Shown here: in pieces, positions 7,481 to 15,591 of the stretch
Layout: each line of letters opens with the position of its first letter
Numbering within the stretch: the first letter of the stretch is position 1
Source of the DNA: Streptomyces formicae
GTDB lineage: Bacteria; Actinomycetota; Actinomycetes; Streptomycetales; Streptomycetaceae
NCBI RefSeq assembly: GCF_022647665.1
Contig: NZ_CP071872.1
Span: forward strand, 5,704,001 to 5,768,000
Length of the DNA stretch: 64,000 nucleotides
Direction: 5' to 3'
Translations under genes and position numbers: made by a program
Notes under the pieces: model-generated
Told to the model about the DNA's origin: nothing
The model's database searches: none
The model's input: only the letters and a program-made list of their open reading frames with translations

Positions 7481-9007
7481 TCAGCCTTCCAGACCCTCCG
7501 GGCGGCCGTCGACCCGGCGCGGGAGGCCGAGCGGGTTGTCGTCGCGCAGCTCCGGAGGGAGGAGCGCGGGCGGCGCCGACTGGTAGGAGACGGGGCGCAG
7601 CCAGCGTTCGATCGCCGTCGCGCCGACCGAGGTGGAGGTGGAGGTGGTGGCCGGGTAGGGGCCGCCGTGGTGCTGGGCGGGGGCGACGGCGACGCCGGTG
7701 GGCCAGCCGTTGACGAGGATGCGGCCGGCGAGCGGGGTGAGCGCGGCGAGGAGTCCGGCGGCCGCGGGTTCGTCGTCGGCGGTGTGGAGCGTGGCGGTGA
7801 GATTGCCGGGGAGCCGGGACAGTACGGCCTCGATCTCGTCCGGGGTCTCGTAGCGGGCGACGACGGTGACCGGCCCGAAGCACTCCTCCAGGAGCAGATC
7901 GTGCGGGCCGTCGGCGGCCAGCCGCCGCGCCGGTACGGTCAGGAAGCCCGCGCTCACCGTGTGCTCGCCGCCCGCGCCGGGGGTGACGGGCGCCTCGACG
8001 CCGTCGAGCGCGGCCCGCTCGGTGACGCCCGCGACGAAGGCGTCGCGCATCCGGTGGTCGAGCATGACGCCGGGCTCGGTCTCGCTGACGGCGGCCGTCA
8101 GGGACTTCACCAGCCGGTCGCCCGTGTCGCCCGCCGGGGCCAGGACGAAGCCGGGCTTGGTGCAGAACTGGCCCTCGCCCAGGGTCATCGACCCGGCCAG
8201 GCCGGTGCCGATCGCCTCGGCCCGCTCGGCGGCGGCACCCTCGGTGATCACGACCGGGTTGAGGGAGCCGAGCTCGCCGTGGAAGGGGATGGGCGTGGGC
8301 CGGGCGGCCGCGGCGTCGTAGAGGGCGCGTCCGCCGCGTACCGACCCGGTGAAGCCGGCGGCGGCGACCAGCGGGTGGCGTACGAGCTCCACTCCCGCGT
8401 CGAAGCCGTGCACCAGCGCGACCACGTCCTCCGGGAGCCCCGTCTGCCGGGCGGCCCTGCGCAGCAGCGAGGCGCACAGCTCGGAGGTGGCCGGATGGTC
8501 CGGGTGGGCCTTGACGACGACGGGGCAGCCGGCGGCGAGTGCGCTGGCGGTGTCGCCGCCGGGCACGGAGAAGGCGAGCGGGAAGTTGCTCGCGGAGTAG
8601 ACGGCGACGACGCCGAGGGGGATCTTCCAGCGGCGCAGATCCGGCCACGGCGGGGTGCGGCCCGCGTCCGCGTGGTCGATGCGGATGTCGAGGAAGGCGC
8701 CCTCGTCGACGACGTCGGCGAAGGCCCGCAACTGGGCGGTGGTCCGGGCGAGTTCGCCGGTCAGCCGCACGGGGCCGAGGGCGGTCTCGGCGTCCGCCGC
8801 CTCGATAACGTGGTCGCGCGCCTCGTCGAGGAGGTCCGCTGCGGTACGCAGGAGTGCGGCGCGGGCCGCCCGGTCGGCGAGCGCGGGGCGGGCGGCGTCG
8901 GCGGCCCGTACCGCCCGGTCGACCTCGTCGGCCGTGGCCTCGACGGCAACCTGCTCGCGCGGCTTCCCGGTTCGGGGGTCCACACTCCAGACTGGTGCTG
9001 CTCCCAC
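7481..9007 (-). CDS. NADP-dependent aldehyde dehydrogenase, 2-oxoglutarate semialdehyde type
   Basis: This is a 508-residue aldehyde dehydrogenase. It carries the features of the class that oxidises 2,5-dioxopentanoate to 2-oxoglutarate: YSASNFPLAFSVPGG, FHGELGSLNPVVI with the general base E245, and GEGQFCTKPG with the catalytic C282. GTG at 9007 is preceded by GGAAGG and gives the usual start VGAAPVWSVDPRTG; a frame to 9067 is open but would run into the operator region. It is divergent from an IclR regulator. 2-Oxoglutarate semialdehyde is the product of the dehydratase encoded at 16728, so the two may form one uronate pathway, though this is not shown by linkage. Confidence 0.87.
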   Translation of the reverse strand: MGAAPVWSVDPRTGKPREQVAVEATADEVDRAVRAADAARPALADRAARAALLRTAADLLDEARDHVIEAADAETALGPVRLTGELARTTAQLRAFADVVDEGAFLDIRIDHADAGRTPPWPDLRRWKIPLGVVAVYSASNFPLAFSVPGGDTASALAAGCPVVVKAHPDHPATSELCASLLRRAARQTGLPEDVVALVHGFDAGVELVRHPLVAAAGFTGSVRGGRALYDAAAARPTPIPFHGELGSLNPVVITEGAAAERAEAIGTGLAGSMTLGEGQFCTKPGFVLAPAGDTGDRLVKSLTAAVSETEPGVMLDHRMRDAFVAGVTERAALDGVEAPVTPGAGGEHTVSAGFLTVPARRLAADGPHDLLLEECFGPVTVVARYETPDEIEAVLSRLPGNLTATLHTADDEPAAAGLLAALTPLAGRILVNGWPTGVAVAPAQHHGGPYPATTSTSTSVGATAIERWLRPVSYQSAPPALLPPELRDDNPLGLPRRVDGRPEGLEG

Positions 9008-9027
9008 CGCGGCTTCCTTCCCGGAGT

Positions 9028-9065
9028 TGTTCGGTATTCTGAACACAGTTCCCGATGCTGAATAC
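9028..9065. promoter_or_regulatory. IclR-type operator in the aldH/iclR divergent gap
   Basis: TGTTC at 9028-9032 and GAACA at 9041-9045 flank an 8-base centre, giving an 18-bp palindrome. GTATTC at 9034-9039 is repeated inverted as GAATAC at 9060-9065. The repeats sit between the divergent starts at 9007 and 9124, where a regulator would control both genes. Confidence 0.55.
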
Positions 9066-9123
9066 ACAGGGATGTGGGGACTCTATTTCCGGGCGTTCTG
9101 CGCGGTCAAGAAGGGTGAGGGCC

Positions 9124-9894
9124 ATGGCAGCTGTCGAGCAGGGTGGGGCGCAGGTCAAGTCCGCGGTGCGGACGGTCGAATTGCTCGAGTACTTCGCGGG
9201 ACGCCCCGGTATGCACTCGCTCGCGGCGGTCCAGGAGGCCGTCGGGTACCCCAAGTCCAGCCTCTACATGCTGCTGCGCACCCTCGTCGAGCTGGGCTGG
9301 GTGGAGACGGACGCGACGGGCACCCGGTACGGCATCGGCGTGCGCGCCCTGCTCGTCGGCACGTCGTACATCGACGGGGACGAGGTCGTCGCGGCGGCCC
9401 GGCCCACCCTCGACCGGCTGTCCGACGACACGACGGAGACCATCCACCTCGCGCGGCTCGACGGCACGAACGTGGTCTATCTGGCCACCCGGCAGTCGCA
9501 GCACTATCTGCGGCCCTTCACCCGCGTCGGCCGCCGGCTCCCGGCCCACTCCACCTCGCTCGGCAAGGCGCTGCTCGCCACCCACAGCGACGAGCAGGTG
9601 CGCAAGATGCTCCCGGAGACGCTGCCGGCACTGACCGAGCACACCATCACCGACCGGGAGCAGCTGATCGAGGAGCTGCACCAGATCCGCGAGCAGGGCT
9701 GCGCCGTGGACCGCGAGGAGAACACGCTGGGGCTGCGCTGCTTCGGCGTCGCCATCCCCTACCGCACCCCGGCGCGCGACGCGATCAGCTGCTCGGTGCC
9801 GGTGGCCCGGCTGACTCCGGCCCATGAGCAGATGATCAAGGACGCGCTGTTCGACGCCCGGGACCGGCTGACGCTGGCGACCCGCCGCCTGTGA
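9124..9894 (+). CDS. IclR family transcriptional regulator
   Basis: A 256-residue IclR protein. The N-terminal winged helix runs from VKSAVRTVELLEYFA to SSLYMLLRTLVELGWVE, and the C-terminal effector domain (about residues 80-250) contains HSTSLGKALLA and VDREENTLGLRCFGVAI, both family landmarks. ATG 9124 is preceded by GTGAGGG and chosen over the open frame to 9055, which would cover the palindromes. It is divergent from the aldehyde dehydrogenase and probably controls it. The effector is probably a sugar-acid or keto-acid intermediate (inference). Confidence 0.9.
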   Translation: MAAVEQGGAQVKSAVRTVELLEYFAGRPGMHSLAAVQEAVGYPKSSLYMLLRTLVELGWVETDATGTRYGIGVRALLVGTSYIDGDEVVAAARPTLDRLSDDTTETIHLARLDGTNVVYLATRQSQHYLRPFTRVGRRLPAHSTSLGKALLATHSDEQVRKMLPETLPALTEHTITDREQLIEELHQIREQGCAVDREENTLGLRCFGVAIPYRTPARDAISCSVPVARLTPAHEQMIKDALFDARDRLTLATRRL

Positions 9895-9980
9895 TCACCG
9901 GCACGGCGACCGGATGAGGATTCCCTGAGAAACCCGGCAGAACGGAACGGACCGCTCCAGGCCGCTCGTCCCTCCCAGGG

Positions 9981-11429
9981 ATGAACAAGACAATCAGGCG
10001 GGCCGCGGTCTTCAGCCTGCTCCTGGTGCTCGCCCTGCTGTTGCGGGCCACCTGGGTGCAGGCGTACGAGGCCGAGGCCCTCGCGGACGACCAGCACAAC
10101 CGGCGGAACACCATCGCGCAGTACGCGCAGCCACTCGGCGACATCGTCGTGGCCGGATCGCCGGTCACCGGCTCGAAGCGGACGGAGGGCAGCGATCTCG
10201 CGTACAAGCGCACCTACACCGACGGCGAGCTGTACGCGCCGGTCACCGGCTACAGCTCGCAGGCGTACGGCGCGACCCAGCTGGAGGGCATCTACAGCAA
10301 GGTGCTCGACGGGACCGACAACCGGCTGAAGAACCCGCTGGACGTGCTCACCGGCAAGCAGGCCCCGCCCGGTGACGTCCTCACCACGATCGACCCGGCC
10401 GTGCAGCGCGCCGGCTTCGAGGCGCTCGGCGACAACAAGGGCGCGGCGGTCGCGATCGACCCGGCGACCGGGCGGATCCTGGGCATCGTCAGCACCCCGT
10501 CGTACGACCCGTCGAAGATCACCGGCACGACGGACGGCGACGCCTGGCAGGCGCTCACCGGCGACAAGGACCAGCCGATGCTCAACCGGGCGCTGCGGCA
10601 GCCGCTGCCGCCGGGGTCGACGTTCAAGCTGGTGGTCGCGGCGGCGGCGCTGGAGGACGGCCTGTACTCGTCGGTGGACGAGCGGACGGACAGCCCCTCC
10701 CCGTACACGCTCCCGAACACCCGCACGGTCCTGAAGAACGAGAACCCCTCCGCACCCTGCGAGAACGCGACGATCCGCACGGCGCTCCAGTACTCCTGCA
10801 ACAACGTCTTCGGGAAGATGGCCGCGGACCTGGGCCAGGAGAAGCTCCGGGCGACGGCGGAGAAGTTCGGCTTCAACGACACCGAGCGGGACGTGCCGGT
10901 GCGCGCCTGGACGAGCGTGTATCCGGACGACATGGACGCGGCGCAGACCGCGCTGACGGGTATCGGCCAGTTCGATGTGACGGCGACTCCGCTGCAGATG
11001 GCGATGGTGTCCGCCGCCCTGTCCAACGATGGACTCATGGCGTCCCCGCATATGGTCTCCGAGGTCGTCGACGCCGACGGCGACACTCTGCAGAGCTATG
11101 ACGACGCCGACACCGAGCGGATCGTGTCCTCGTCGACGGCGAAGCAACTGCGCAGCGCCATGGTCACGGTCGTCGAGGACGGTACGGGCGGCAACGCACG
11201 GATCGACGGCGCCGAGGTGGGCGGCAAGACGGGCACGGCCCAGCACGGCGAGAACAACAGCAAGACGCCGTACGCCTGGTTCACCTCGTACGCGAAGGAC
11301 ACGAAGACCGGGAAGCAGGTGGCCGTCGCGGTGATCATCGAGGACTCGGGCGCGGCGCGCTCCGAGGTCAGCGGGAACGGTCTGGCGGCGCCGGTCGCCC
11401 AGAAGATGATGAAGGCGGCGCTCGGCTAG
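9981..11429 (+). CDS. Penicillin-binding protein, transpeptidase class (PbpA-like)
   Basis: A 482-residue class B penicillin-binding protein that cross-links peptidoglycan outside the membrane. Residues 7-27 (AAVFSLLLVLALLLRATWV) are the anchor. The three catalytic motifs are readable: S213-TFK, S272-CN and K416-TG in GGKTGTAQHG. It belongs to the short actinobacterial PbpA type, with NRRNTIAQYAQPLGDI after the anchor, rather than FtsI. No FtsW/RodA partner lies beside it. The ATG has only AGGG directly upstream, so initiation may be weak. Confidence 0.92.
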   Translation: MNKTIRRAAVFSLLLVLALLLRATWVQAYEAEALADDQHNRRNTIAQYAQPLGDIVVAGSPVTGSKRTEGSDLAYKRTYTDGELYAPVTGYSSQAYGATQLEGIYSKVLDGTDNRLKNPLDVLTGKQAPPGDVLTTIDPAVQRAGFEALGDNKGAAVAIDPATGRILGIVSTPSYDPSKITGTTDGDAWQALTGDKDQPMLNRALRQPLPPGSTFKLVVAAAALEDGLYSSVDERTDSPSPYTLPNTRTVLKNENPSAPCENATIRTALQYSCNNVFGKMAADLGQEKLRATAEKFGFNDTERDVPVRAWTSVYPDDMDAAQTALTGIGQFDVTATPLQMAMVSAALSNDGLMASPHMVSEVVDADGDTLQSYDDADTERIVSSSTAKQLRSAMVTVVEDGTGGNARIDGAEVGGKTGTAQHGENNSKTPYAWFTSYAKDTKTGKQVAVAVIIEDSGAARSEVSGNGLAAPVAQKMMKAALG

Positions 11430-11603
11430 GAGTGGCCCGGCCGGCGACAAGGTGTGCGCGCTGCACGTGGACGCGACGCCCGTACGCTTCGACACGCCGA
11501 TCCCCGGCGATCTTCTGGCGAGGCTCACCTGGCGCAACCTCCGAGTCGGCCGACGACCTGGCTGAGGCCACCCCGGTCGCAGGACGGGGCGGGGCGCACG
11601 ATA

Positions 11604-11646
11604 TGCAGGGGGCGTTCTTGCTTCGGCATCCTCAACTCCCCCTGCA
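11604..11646. repeat. 9-bp inverted repeat before the small membrane protein
   Basis: TGCAGGGGG (11604-11612) and CCCCCTGCA (11638-11646) form a perfect inverted repeat with a 25-base spacer, ending 4 bases before the GGAGG ribosome binding site. The 230-base gap 11430-11659 otherwise holds only a 37-codon open frame without family resemblance. Confidence 0.5.
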
Positions 11647-11659
11647 AACGGAGGACTTC

Positions 11660-12076
11660 GTGCGCGCCCTGCCCCGTTCCCTGTCCGGCTGGACCATGGC
11701 GGTGTTCGGTGTCCTCGCCGCCGCCCTCGGTGTGGTGGGGCTGATCGCCCCCGACGTCCTCATCGGGCTCATGGGCTTCGAGCCCATATCCGGCGCCGGG
11801 CGCGCGGAGGGCGACTACACCGTCGTCTTCATCACCGCCTCCTCGATGGCCGCAGTGAATATGGGCGTCTACTACATCCTGGCGTCCCTGGCCGACTGGA
11901 GAGCCTTCTTCCGCTGGACGGTCCCGTTCCGCCTGCTGACCTTCACGGTCTTCACCGTCGCGGTGATCGCCGGCCGCGCGCCGTCCGGCTTCCTGGGCGT
12001 GGCCCTCTGGGAGGCCGCGGGCGCGGTGGCCACGGCGGCGGCGCTGCGGTACGACTCCCGCCGGGCAGCCGTGTGA
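11660..12076 (+). CDS. Small integral membrane protein, unknown function
   Basis: A 138-residue protein with about four hydrophobic segments (residues near 12-33, 52-75, 82-104 and 110-130), for example WTMAVFGVLAAALGVVGLI. I do not recognise a named family. The GTG at 11660 is preferred because GGAGG lies 5 bases upstream and the N-terminus then starts just before the first helix; the frame is open to 11432 but the added stretch is arginine-rich and unlike a protein. It follows the penicillin-binding protein in the same direction, with a hairpin-like repeat between. Confidence 0.72.
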   Translation: MRALPRSLSGWTMAVFGVLAAALGVVGLIAPDVLIGLMGFEPISGAGRAEGDYTVVFITASSMAAVNMGVYYILASLADWRAFFRWTVPFRLLTFTVFTVAVIAGRAPSGFLGVALWEAAGAVATAAALRYDSRRAAV

Positions 12077-12149
12077 GCACCCTGGCCGCGGGGCCACGGG
12101 GGGACATCCCCTTAGCCCGTCGGGATCTGCCGGAGGGACGTCGCACCGT

Positions 12150-12171
12150 GTTCAACTGGCGTTTATGCGTG
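12150..12171 (+). promoter_or_regulatory. Possible PHO box upstream of phoX-like gene
   Basis: Two adjacent 11-base units, GTTCAACTGGC and GTTTATGCGTG, resemble the PhoP direct repeat of Streptomyces (GTTCACC followed by 4 variable bases). They lie about 80 bases before the start of the phosphatase. Confidence 0.4.
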
Positions 12172-12250
12172 GGCGAGAGCGTTGCCCCCGCAGACTCGCA
12201 CCGCCAGACCTCCACGCACCACGCCACCCAGCAGCACTCAGGAGACCGCG

Positions 12251-13726
12251 ATGCCGCTCAGCCGCAGGGAATTCACCAGACAGTCCGCGTTCACAGGCGC
12301 GGGCATCGCCCTCACCGGCACCGTCGGCGCGCTCGCCACCGCGCCCGGCGCGCTCGCCGCCGAGGACCACGCCGGCGAGACGGCGCCGGAGACCGCCCGC
12401 GACGGCCAGGGCCACGGGCACGGGCACGAGCACGGGCCGGGATACGGTCCCCTCCTCCCGGACCCGGAGGGCATCCTCGCGCTTCCCGCCGGATTCTCGT
12501 ACCGCATCCTCACCCACAGCGGTGTCACCAAGCTGGAGTCGGGCGAGTTCACCCCCGCCAAGCACGACGGCACGGCCACCTTCGAGGGGCCCCGCGGCGT
12601 CACCCTCCTCGTCAACAACCACGAGCTCAAGGGGCCGCGCGCGAACCACGAGTTCCCCGTCCCGCTCGCCGAAGGACTCGTGTACGACCCGGCCGCGGCC
12701 GGCGGCTGCACCGTCGTCGAGGTCCAGCGCGACGGCCGGACGGCCGAGTGGGTCGGCATCGCCGGCACCTCCCAGAACTGCGCGGGCGGCCGCACCCCGT
12801 GGGGCACCTGGCTGACCTGCGAGGAGACCGCGGACCGGGCAGGCGAGAACGGCATGACCAAGGACCACGGCTACGTCTTCGAGGTCGACCCCTCCGACCG
12901 CCGTGCCAACCGCCACCCCATGCCGATCAAGGCCTTCGGCCGGTACGAGCACGAGGCCGTCGTCATCGACACCAAGCGCGGCCACGCCTACCTCACCGAG
13001 GACTCCGCGGCCCCCAACGGCCTCTTCTACCGCTGGGTCCCGCCGGTCGGCTTCCAGCACGGCCGCGGCCGGCTGCGCCACATCCCCGAGAACGCCGGCC
13101 TGCTCCAGGCGCCCAAGTGCTACGACGCGGGCGGCCGCTTCGTCGACGACCTGTCCCGGGCCACGAAGACCGGCACGGTGTACGGCGTGGACTGGGTCGA
13201 CGTCCCGGACCGCGACGCCAGGACCGTGCCCGTGCGCAAGCAGTTCGCCGACACCGAGGTCACCCGGGCCCGCAAGCTCGAGGGCATGTGGTGGGCGGAC
13301 GGCGGCGCGTACATCGTCTCCTCGTACGCCCGTGACGAGAGCCCCGGCCTGCCGCACGACGGCCAGGTCTGGTTCTACGACCCGCGGCGCCGGACCCTCA
13401 CGCTCAAGGTGCTGCTCGGCGTCAACGCGGACCCGTCGAAGGACGGCGCGTACGACGGCCCGGACAACATCACGGTCTCGCCGTACGGCGGCCTGATCAT
13501 CGCCGAGGACGGCGAAGGCATCCAGCACCTGATCGGCGCGACCGAGCGCGGGCGTACGTACCCCATCGCCCGCAACGAGCTGAACCTGGGCACCGAGGAG
13601 GAGCCGGAGTACAGCGAGTTCGCCGGCGTCGTCTTCTCGCCCGACGGGCGGACCCTGTACGCGAGCATCCAGACCCCGGGCATCATGCTCGCGATCACGG
13701 GCCCCTGGCGGCGCTCGCGGGGCTGA
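12251..13726 (+). CDS. PhoX/DUF839 family phosphatase, Tat-exported
   Basis: A 491-residue PhoX-like secreted protein. The N-terminus MPLSRREFTRQSAF followed by a hydrophobic stretch ending GALATAPGALAAE is a twin-arginine signal peptide, consistent with export of a folded metalloenzyme. The DUF839 beta-propeller is recognised from NNHELKGPRANHEFP, GTSQNCAGGRTPWGTWLTCEE, YGRYEHEAV-like FGRYEHEAVVID and WFYDPRRRTL. Known PhoX enzymes are Ca/Fe phosphatases. A His/Gly-rich linker (GHGHGHEHG) follows the signal. ATG 12251 follows GGAGA; the longer frame to 12182 is not signal-like. A possible PHO box lies upstream. Confidence 0.88.
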   Translation: MPLSRREFTRQSAFTGAGIALTGTVGALATAPGALAAEDHAGETAPETARDGQGHGHGHEHGPGYGPLLPDPEGILALPAGFSYRILTHSGVTKLESGEFTPAKHDGTATFEGPRGVTLLVNNHELKGPRANHEFPVPLAEGLVYDPAAAGGCTVVEVQRDGRTAEWVGIAGTSQNCAGGRTPWGTWLTCEETADRAGENGMTKDHGYVFEVDPSDRRANRHPMPIKAFGRYEHEAVVIDTKRGHAYLTEDSAAPNGLFYRWVPPVGFQHGRGRLRHIPENAGLLQAPKCYDAGGRFVDDLSRATKTGTVYGVDWVDVPDRDARTVPVRKQFADTEVTRARKLEGMWWADGGAYIVSSYARDESPGLPHDGQVWFYDPRRRTLTLKVLLGVNADPSKDGAYDGPDNITVSPYGGLIIAEDGEGIQHLIGATERGRTYPIARNELNLGTEEEPEYSEFAGVVFSPDGRTLYASIQTPGIMLAITGPWRRSRG

Positions 13727-13753
13727 CGACGCAGCCCGTACGAGTGACCACTT

Positions 13754-13858
13754 CGGTTCAAGCGCCGCCCGGGGCCGGTCTGCCTTCGGGGAACGCCGGG
13801 CCTCGGCCGCCACGGTCGGCCCGAAAGGCAAAACTGCCTCCGGTGGGGGCTTGAACCG
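13754..13858. repeat. Long-range 10-bp inverted repeat with internal hairpin
   Basis: CGGTTCAAGC (13754-13763) and GCTTGAACCG (13849-13858) are perfect inverted copies 85 bases apart. Inside, GGCA-AAAC-TGCC (13827-13838) can form a small stem. The structure fills the 162-base gap after the phosphatase and could be its terminator or a leader of the next gene. Confidence 0.5.
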
Positions 13859-13888
13859 GTAGTGGCCGGAGGGCGCATACTTCAGGTA

Positions 13889-14116
13889 ATGACAAAGTCA
13901 GCCGGTTCCCGGCGCCACCTGCCGTCCAGTCCCTTCCATCGCAACACCCCGGACAGTCCCCCGATCGAGCAGTTCGAGGTCGGAGACCGGGTTTCGCATG
14001 ATCAGTTCGGACTCGGAAGAGTCCTCGCGGTCGAGGGCGACAACGCCGTCCTCGTCGACTTCTCGGGGCGACAGGGAAGAATCCTGAGCCCATTCACCAA
14101 ACTGGCCAAACTCTGA
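13889..14116 (+). CDS. Small basic protein with a CarD/UvrD tudor-like fold
   Basis: A 75-residue protein. The C-terminal half, IEQFEVGDRVSHDQFGLGRV followed by VEGDNAVLVDF, resembles the small beta-barrel found in CarD and at the C-terminus of UvrD/PcrA helicases, which bind RNA polymerase or nucleic acid. The N-terminal 35 residues look unstructured. ATG 13889 is chosen because the residues before it in the open frame (GTG at 13862) do not look conserved, but the ribosome binding site GGAGG at 13868 fits neither start well. It is convergent with the TerD gene. Role unknown. Confidence 0.65.
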   Translation: MTKSAGSRRHLPSSPFHRNTPDSPPIEQFEVGDRVSHDQFGLGRVLAVEGDNAVLVDFSGRQGRILSPFTKLAKL

Positions 14117-14160
14117 CCGAGCCGGACCTGGGGCCGCCGCACCCGCGACGACCCCAGGGC

Positions 14161-14199
14161 CCGGTATCCGGAAGCCGTGATGCGGTTTCCGTGATCCGG
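14161..14199. terminator. Terminator between convergent genes
   Basis: GGAAGCCG and CGGTTTCC around TGATG form an 8-bp stem with one G-U pair, extended by CCGG/CCGG after an internal loop. It lies in the 108-base gap between the small protein and terD. Confidence 0.5.
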
Positions 14200-14224
14200 T
14201 GACAGGTCAGGGCACTGTGGCGTG

Positions 14225-15466
14225 TCAGAGCGCCTGGGCCGCGGGCTTGACCATGCCGCGGACCGTGCGGGACTTCACGAACTCGCCCATCGCGGTCATC
14301 TCCCACTCTCCGGAGAACTGCCGGATGAGCTTGGCCATCATCACGCCGGTCTGCGGCTCGGCACTGGTGAGGTCGAAGCGCACCAGTTCCTCGCCGGTCG
14401 CGGCGTCCATCAGTCGGCAGTAGGCCTTCGCGACCTCGGTGAACTTCTGGCCGGAGAAGGAGTTGACCGTGAAGACGAGTCCCGTCGCATCGGCCGGGAT
14501 GCGGCCCAGGTCCACGACGATGACCTCGTCGTCGCCCGCGCCCTCGCCGGTCAGGTTGTCACCCGAGTGCTTGATCGCGCCGCCGAGGATGGAGAGCTTG
14601 CCGAAGTAGCAGCTGTCCAGATGGTTGCGCTGGGGGCCGTACGCGATGACGGACGCGTCCAGGTCGATGTCCTTGCCGCGGAACGCGGGCTCCCAGCCGA
14701 GGCCCATCTTGACCTGGGAGAGCAGCGGGCGGCCGCCCTTGACGAGGGACACGGTCTGGTTCTTCTGGAGGCTGACCCGGCCCTTGTCGAGGTTGATCTT
14801 CCCCGCGCCGGGAGCGGGAGCCGCTGGGGCGGCGGGTGCGGGGGCGCCGGCCGCCGGTGCCGCTGCGGGGGCCGCCGGTGCCGCTGCGGGGGCCGCGGGT
14901 GCGGCCGGGGGCGTCACCGGAGCGACCGGGGCGGGCGTCGGCGCCGGTGCGGCCGCGGCCGGTTCCTCCTCGACCGAGACGCCGAAGTCGGTGGCGATGC
15001 CGGCCAGCCCGTTCGCATAGCCCTGGCCGACGGCGCGGGCCTTCCACGCCCCGTTGCGCAGATAGATCTCGACGATCACCAGCGCCGTCTCCGCGCCGAG
15101 CTGGGGCGGGGTGAAGGTCGCCAGCACCGCGCTGTCGTCGGCGTTGCGGATGGTGGCGGTGGGCTCGATGCCCTGGAAGGTCTGTCCCGCGGCGTCCGGG
15201 CTCGCCGTGACGACGATCTTCTCGATCCCGGCGGGCACGGCACCGGTGTCGACGATGATCGCGTCGGGGGCCGTGCCGCCACCGGACCGGTGGGTCACGC
15301 CGGGGCCGGCCGGCTGGTTGTAGAAGATGAAATCGTCGTCCGAACGCACCTTGCCGTCGGCCGTGAGCAGCAGGCCCGATACGTCGAGCCGCACGGGAGC
15401 GGTGACGTCCACCGCGACACGGGTGGCGGCCAGGGGGATGTTCGAGCCGGGGGTCATAGCTGTCAT
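14225..15466 (-). CDS. Tandem TerD-domain protein with Ala/Pro linker
   Basis: A 413-residue cytoplasmic protein of the tellurite/stress TerD family. Domain 1 (about 5-170) has SDDDFIFYNQPAGPG; then about 60 residues of Ala/Pro linker; domain 2 (about 230-413) has the Ca-binding signature GAIKHSGDNLTGEGAGDDE and VVDLGRIPADATGLVFTVN. TerD proteins bind calcium and are linked to differentiation and tellurite resistance in Streptomyces. Domain 1 lacks the full HSGDN motif. ATG at 15466 or 15457 is possible. No other ter genes are adjacent. Confidence 0.88.
   Translation of the reverse strand: MTAMTPGSNIPLAATRVAVDVTAPVRLDVSGLLLTADGKVRSDDDFIFYNQPAGPGVTHRSGGGTAPDAIIVDTGAVPAGIEKIVVTASPDAAGQTFQGIEPTATIRNADDSAVLATFTPPQLGAETALVIVEIYLRNGAWKARAVGQGYANGLAGIATDFGVSVEEEPAAAAPAPTPAPVAPVTPPAAPAAPAAAPAAPAAAPAAGAPAPAAPAAPAPGAGKINLDKGRVSLQKNQTVSLVKGGRPLLSQVKMGLGWEPAFRGKDIDLDASVIAYGPQRNHLDSCYFGKLSILGGAIKHSGDNLTGEGAGDDEVIVVDLGRIPADATGLVFTVNSFSGQKFTEVAKAYCRLMDAATGEELVRFDLTSAEPQTGVMMAKLIRQFSGEWEMTAMGEFVKSRTVRGMVKPAAQAL
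14850..14891. repeat. 21-base tandem repeat in the TerD linker
   Basis: Two perfect 21-base copies (14850-14870 and 14871-14891), followed by a degenerate third, encode an Ala-Pro heptad in the linker between the TerD domains. Confidence 0.8.
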
Positions 15467-15591
15467 GCCTGGGGTAACGAGCGAGGCGGCTTTGCCGTTC
15501 CCTTACCTTCGCCCGATCGGCTCGCGGCGCCCCGTACCGCTCCCGGGTACGCCGGGCTGCGGGCACCGCACAGGGTGCTCGGACGACCGCC

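Noticed and set aside
11452..11565. 37-codon plus-strand frame after the penicillin-binding protein
   Set aside because: It has codon-like composition, but no ribosome binding site and no recognisable family.
13849..13870. GGTTCAAGCC-like sequence resembling a tRNA T-arm on the minus strand
   Set aside because: The 5-bp T-stem, acceptor and anticodon arms cannot be drawn; the match belongs to the long inverted repeat.
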